Below, piece by piece: positions 59,549 through 64,000 of a stretch of DNA of 64,000 nucleotides. This DNA is from Sipunculus nudus (lineage: Eukaryota > Annelida > Sipuncula > Golfingiida > Sipunculidae), in assembly GCA_026874595.1 (NCBI GenBank), contig CM049316.1, forward strand, positions 46,453,695 to 46,517,694, read 5' to 3'. Within the stretch, counting starts at the first letter, position 1; every line of letters starts with the position of its first letter. The position numbers were made by a program, and so were the translations under genes. The notes under the pieces were generated by a model, which saw nothing but the letters and a program-made list of their open reading frames with translations, did no database searches and was not told where the DNA came from.

Positions 59549-59602
59549 TAGCGAAGCGGTTGGTACGCCGGACTTGTGCGCCACCAACAAGGGTTCAAAA
59601 CC
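59549..59602 (+). other. tRNA-like A and B boxes
   Basis: TAGCGAAGCGG (A-box-like) and GGTTCAAAACC (B-box-like) are 32 bases apart, just before the primer-binding site. No convincing cloverleaf forms, so this is a tRNA-derived remnant or part of the LTR, not a tRNA gene. Confidence 0.35.
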
Positions 59603-59651
59603 GGGATCGGCCCAATGTTTTCCCCTGAGCAATTTGTCTTCGTAATAAAAT

Positions 59652-59669
59652 TGGGGGCTCGTCCGGGAT
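59652..59669 (+). other. Retroelement primer-binding site, tRNA-Pro type
   Basis: TGGGGGCTCGTCCGGGAT is the established tRNA-Pro primer-binding sequence of retroelements. It lies 109 bases before the gag start codon, as expected for the start of the internal region. Confidence 0.85.
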
Positions 59670-59777
59670 GATTAATAGTATTGGAAATTTATAAGCCTTA
59701 ACCTAGACACATTATTTACATTACATTGTTTACAAGATTTATCTCAGTGGTTTTTGTTATTGTTTTAACATCTTATC

Positions 59778-59948
59778 ATGGCAGATTTCAAACCTGAGAC
59801 AATTGTTGAAGATCCCGCCCCTAATCAACTTGAACAGTTGACAAACGATCAGTTGTTGCGTTTGGGACAACACTTAGGGCTAAGTGTGAAAAATACTTTG
59901 AGAAAACCAGATATCATTGCTAAAATCATGCAAGATCTAGTGAGATAA
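59778..59948 (+). pseudogene. Gag N-terminal fragment
   Basis: Starts at ATG and reads MADFKPETIVEDPAPNQ, then LRLGQHLGLSV and DIIAKIMQDLVR, then a stop. The same frame continues past the stop with similar charged helix-like sequence up to the family-A insertion at 60036, so the stop is probably a later mutation. Confidence 0.7.
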
Positions 59949-60035
59949 GGTTTAATTGAAGAGAGTGAAGTGGAAACATAAAAAAATGACAGCCTGGCTA
60001 TGCAGTTAGAAGTAAGGAAGTTTAATGCAAACCAG

Positions 60036-62154
60036 AACAAGTGACCCATGGGTCATGACGCTCAGCTGACTGGGAAGAGATTCGCCAAAGGAAAATTTTA
60101 TCATCTGAATGGTAGTATATACCCATTCAACTGAAGCATCAAACAGATTAACCAACAGGCCGAGATTGTGACTGTATTTATATATGTCAAAAATAGAGAC
60201 AAAATGCATAAACTTTGAAAAAAATACAGGTGGTTCAACCAGACTGCAGAAACTAATAAAAACACTTAATGGTCAATATCCATGCAAAGAATCATGGTGA
60301 TCTCTGCATTAGTTGTTCAGATACTTCAGTTTTTGTATCGAATTTTCCATTATTCTGAAGGATACTTCAGGGTCCTATAACTTGAAGGATATTGGTAACA
60401 GAGTCCTAATTTCAGGTTTCCACAGACACTTTTCATGGGCCTCCTTGCATGACAAGAATGAAGATTTTAGGTCCTGTTGTTACAATTTGTGCCACGTTAA
60501 CAGATGACATCATCCTTAAAGGCCTCAAAAATAGAGAAAAAAAATTTGTAAAAAAAAAAACCGATTAAATTCAGGTGGTGCCACCAGTCTGCAGAAACTG
60601 ATTAAACACTCCATAATCAATATCTAAGCAAAGAATCATGCTGATCTCTGCATTAGTTGTTAAGATACTTCAGCTTTTGTATCAAGTTGTCCATTATTCT
60701 GAGGGATACTTCGGAGTCCTATAGCTTGAAAGATATGGGTAACAGAGACCTAATTTTAGGTTTCCATGGAGACTTTTCATGGGTCTCCCAGTGTGTCAAG
60801 AATGAAGATTCTAGGTCCAGTTGTTATGATTTGTGCCCTGTTAACAGATGTTCATATCTTTAAGAACTCAAAAATAGAGAAAAAAATTCGTAAAAAAACT
60901 TGAACAAACACAGGTGGTGCCACCAGTCTGCAGAAACTGATGAAACACTCCATGATCGATATCCATACAAACAATGTTGATCATTGCATTAGTTGTTCAG
61001 ATACTTCAGCTTTTGTATCAATTTTTCCATTATTCTGAGCTGTACTTTGGAGTGCCATAGCTCAAAGGATATGGGTAACAGAGACCTAATTTCAAGTTTC
61101 GATGTCGACTTTTCATAGGTGTCCCTGTGTGTCAAGAATGTAGATTCTAGGTCCAGTCGTTACGATTTGTACCCTGTTGACAGATAACTACATCCTTAAA
61201 CGTCTCAAAAATAGAGAATAAAAATTGTAAAAACTGAAAAATTACAGGTGGCACGGCCAGTCTGCAGGAACTGATGTAACACCTCTTGATCAATATGTAT
61301 GCCAAAAATCATGACTATCAGTGTTGTAGTTATTTAGATGTTGCAGTTAGTTTTTATAAAATTTTCCATTATTCAAAGCTCAAAGGATATTGGTAACAGA
61401 GACCTTATTTCAGGTTTCCATGGAGACTTTTCATAAGGCTCTCACTGTGTGAGGAATGTAGATTCTAGGTCCAGTCTTGACAATCTGTGCCCTGTTGACA
61501 GATGTTCACATTTTTAAAGGTCTCAAAACTAAATAAAGCAATTCGTAAAAAATCGAAAAAATACAGGTGGCGCCACCAGTCTGCAGACACTGATGAACCA
61601 TCTCATGATCAATATGTATGAAAAAAAAATGACCATCAGTGATGAAAATTTTTGATTATTCGGGGGGGGGGGTACTTTGGAGCCCCATAGCTTGAAGGAT
61701 ATGGGTAACAGAGACCTAATTTCTGGTTTCCATGGAGCCTTTTTAAAGGTCTCTCAGTGTGTCAAGAATGAAGATTCTAGGTCCAGTCTTTACGATTTGT
61801 GCCCTGTTGACAGATGTTCACATTTTTAAAGGTCTCAAAAATAGAGAAAACATCTCATGATCAATATGTATGCAAAAAATCATGACCATCAGTGATGTAG
61901 TTAATGAGATATTGAAGTTTTTGTATGAAATTTTTTAATATTCTGGGGGGTACTTTGGGGCCCCATAGCTCAAAGGATATGGGTAACAGAGACCTAATTT
62001 CTGGTTTTCAAGGAGATTTTCCAAGGACCTCTTAGAATGTAAATTTACAAGATTCTAGGTCCAGCGGTTTCGATTTGTGCCAGGTTAACGGACAGACGGA
62101 CGACGGACAATGAGTGATCGCTATAGCTCCGATGACTTACAGTCAGCTGAGCTA
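60036..62154 (+). mobile_element. Family-A tandem-repeat element, copy 4
   Basis: Begins AACAAGTGACCCATGGGTCA and ends GATGACTTACAGTCAGCTGA. It holds about six 330-bp units with CAGTCTGCAGAAACTGAT and GGTAACAGAGACCTAATTTC. Uninterrupted by family B, so it supplies the empty site for the nested insertion in copy 3. Confidence 0.8.
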
Positions 62155-62157
62155 AAA

Positions 62158-62395
62158 ACTACTCCCCTATTGAAAAAGAATATTTGGCTTTGATTTTGGC
62201 ATTGCAACCTTTCGAAGTTACTTCATCAATCAAGCCTATCATCGTCTTCAGTGATCAAAATCTTCTCACTTTCATGAACAAGTTGAAGTGTAAAATTCAA
62301 AGATTGTTGAGATGTAGTTTGTTTTACAGGATTACAATCTTGAAATCAGAGCATTAAAGGGAAAGACAATGTTCTTGCTTATTGTTTATCGAGAT
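62158..62395 (+). pseudogene. RNase H domain fragment of the LTR retrotransposon
   Basis: Reads YSPIEKEYLALILALQPFEV, IIVFSDQNLLTFM and, after a stop, KGKDNVLAYCLSR. These match the Gypsy RNase H motifs (SPxEKEYLA, xDHxPLTF with the His as Gln, and the KGKxNVxADxLSR tether). Inactive. Confidence 0.85.
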
Positions 62396-63189
62396 GTTTA
62401 TGAAATTTTGTAAACGAGATGTTTATGTAATGTTGTAAATAAGATGAATTTTTTAATATTGTAAAAATTTAGTGATTGTGACCGCAAAAAGAAAGTTCTT
62501 TTTAGAAAACGTTCTTTTTTCTTACAGGAGGAGAGAGAGAGAAATATTTCAGCGGACACAGAAGAATGTGAGTCAGTTTGTGCACCTTTCCGATAATTGC
62601 AGCAGTTAAAGATCTTCTTCGAAATTTGTAACGGATTTTATATAGTCTTCAGTTTGCCTTTTGGACTATTACCAGAACTTTACTTTTGGATTACAACAGA
62701 TTGATTTTGGGATTGAACTGGACTATTATTTTCTGAGAAGATTTACGTGAACTTCTCATCTGGATTATATGTTTTAAAGGACTTATTGAGCTGTGACAGT
62801 GGTGGTATCCAGAAAAGACTAGGATCCGGACACTCTGGTACTGTACACTTTATTTATTATACTGTTTAATAATATTGATTTACTGCTATACTGTTGTTAT
62901 ACTGTGTAACTGTATTGATTTGGTGTAATGTTGGGGTTGTTTTAAGAATAAATTATAACTATTTGTTAACAAAAAAACACTGACTTCTTTATTCATTCCC
63001 CTAGACATTTCACGCTGCCTAGTAATACAAAATCTGATTTTATTTATCTCCGTAACAAAATTTATGCTCATCACGACTACGTGATCTGTTGTTATTAGGT
63101 TCCGTAACATAAAATTGAAGCTCGTCAAACGTGACGGTAAACTTTGTGGCCCAGGAAATAAGCTCACCAAACATAGGCGTAGATCCCGG
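62396..63189. other. Retroelement 3' tail and flank, no gene
   Basis: Non-coding tail after RNase H with a (GA)n-like short tract at 62527. It probably includes an LTR ending near 62970, which could not be matched to the 5' side. Confidence 0.35.
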
Positions 63190-63372
63190 GGGGAGGGGGG
63201 GTATATATACCTCCCAATATTTGACAAGTAGGGTATGGCCCTTGTATTAAACCCCCCCCCCCCCCCCACGTTTTGACTGTGTGTTGGATAAAATGGGGAT
63301 ATTCACACTTTATAACCCTGCCAGAGAATACATAATTAAAATGGCATGTCTTCAGTTTTTTTTTGTAAACCC
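63190..63372. repeat. Dispersed repeat, inverted copy of 200-376
   Basis: Contains G and C runs and the strings ATAAAATGGGGATATTCACA and ATTAAAATGGCATG, the reverse complement of the repeat at the start of the window. Confidence 0.6.
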
Positions 63373-64000
63373 ATCATCTAAAAGGCAAACATAAAAGATC
63401 ACATGCTTTACAAGATCATAAGCAGAGAAAATCTGCTTACTTTATTAGTATAGCATATTTCTTATTAAGATATGTATTCGACAAATTTTAAAAAAAATGA
63501 CTCAATAAATAAAACTTCACAAAACATCCTCCTTTTGTTAATACTATCTGCTTGAACTGGAAGAATGAATTTAACCAACTGAAATGTTAACGTCAATTGC
63601 CCATAATACAAATGATTTTTCTAATGAGATTTCTTAGATAATATGTGGAAGTGATGTGAACAATCTTGATACTAGAAATATTTTGCAATGTCTTATGGGT
63701 TAACCAAAAATGAGAAATAGCATAATTTTGGTGACAGAATTATTTGGATTGCAAAGGAATTATCTGGTAGCAATAGGCTAAGGTATGCATTTCTGTCCAT
63801 CTTGTACCTACAACAAGTCACATTTTCACACTGAAGGGTTTTTATGTAAAATCGAAGCATTTTGAAGTTTGATAGGCATATACATGTTGACTTAACGAGG
63901 AATTAATTAGTCGCGAGAAACTCAAGATATAGCGAGGAACTTTTATAACTTTGAATCGTTCGGTAAATTTGAACAACCTCCAGAGTAACACATCCTGGGA
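63373..64000. other. No recognisable feature
   Basis: AT-rich, no gene or repeat family recognised up to the window end. Confidence 0.4.

Larger units (their letters stand above)
59500..62970 (+). mobile_element. LTR retrotransposon remnant (Ty3/Gypsy type), interrupted
   Basis: In order: possible LTR end; primer-binding site (59652-59669); gag start (59778); family-A element inserted at 60036-62154; RNase H fragment (62158-62395); and a non-coding tail. Most of gag-pol is missing, so either an internal deletion preceded the insertion or accompanied it. Matching LTRs were not confirmed by eye. Confidence 0.7.

Noticed and set aside
59549-59602. tRNA gene
   Set aside because: A and B boxes are present, but the T stem and acceptor stem do not pair convincingly.
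62886-63269. A 127-codon minus-strand frame
   Set aside because: It runs through homopolymer C/G tracts and a dispersed repeat, with no domain signature.

Overview
The window is animal (metazoan) genomic DNA. It is AT-rich, its genes are split into short exons with GT..AG introns, it holds many (TA)n microsatellites, and most of it is transposon-derived. Nothing prokaryotic was seen. The gene content (a DEG/ENaC channel, C-type lectins) and the layered non-autonomous repeats would suit a marine invertebrate, possibly a lophotrochozoan such as a mollusc. That placement is inference; the sequence does not fix the species.

0-19 kb: a decayed Ty3/Gypsy-type retrotransposon on the minus strand (gag near 18.5 kb, protease at 17.5 kb, reverse transcriptase at 16.4-16.6 kb, then again at 4.7-5.0 kb, probable integrase end near 3.7 kb). 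Its reverse transcriptase is cut by an 11.4-kb foldback element (5018-16374) with very long tandem-repeat-bearing inverted ends and an apparent 7-bp target duplication, AACCCTG. Further elements are nested inside.

21.6-41.2 kb: the main gene, on the plus strand. It is an intact 13-exon DEG/ENaC-family cation channel, about 703 residues when the exons are joined in phase. A C-type lectin domain and a Ser/Thr-rich linker are inserted in the extracellular part after the first membrane segment. Introns carry family-A and family-B repeats, a LINE fragment and (TA)n tracts. Just upstream of exon 7 is a 31-copy array of an 81-bp unit. Each unit is a complete 3' splice site (branch-like CTAAT, pyrimidine tract, AG) fused to the first 57 bases of exon 7. 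The unit is divisible by 3, so alternative acceptor choice could add 27-residue blocks. This is the most unusual feature of the window.

41-54 kb: no recognisable gene. It holds a second foldback element (47722-51328) with 250-300 bp inverted ends built from CGCCTAGGCG palindromes and carrying a 340-bp tandem array.

54-58.2 kb: a small lectin cluster. One complete three-exon secreted C-type lectin has EPN and WND calcium-site motifs. One further half-CTLD exon is paralogous to the lectin exon of the channel gene and is followed by a mucin-like Ser/Thr-rich exon.

59.5-63 kb: a second LTR-retrotransposon remnant with a primer-binding site matching tRNA-Pro, a gag start and RNase H, interrupted by a family-A element.

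A recurring theme is that at least four repeat families (A-D) with otherwise different sequences are tandem arrays of 270-340 bp units, each carrying the palindrome GGTGGCGCCACC.
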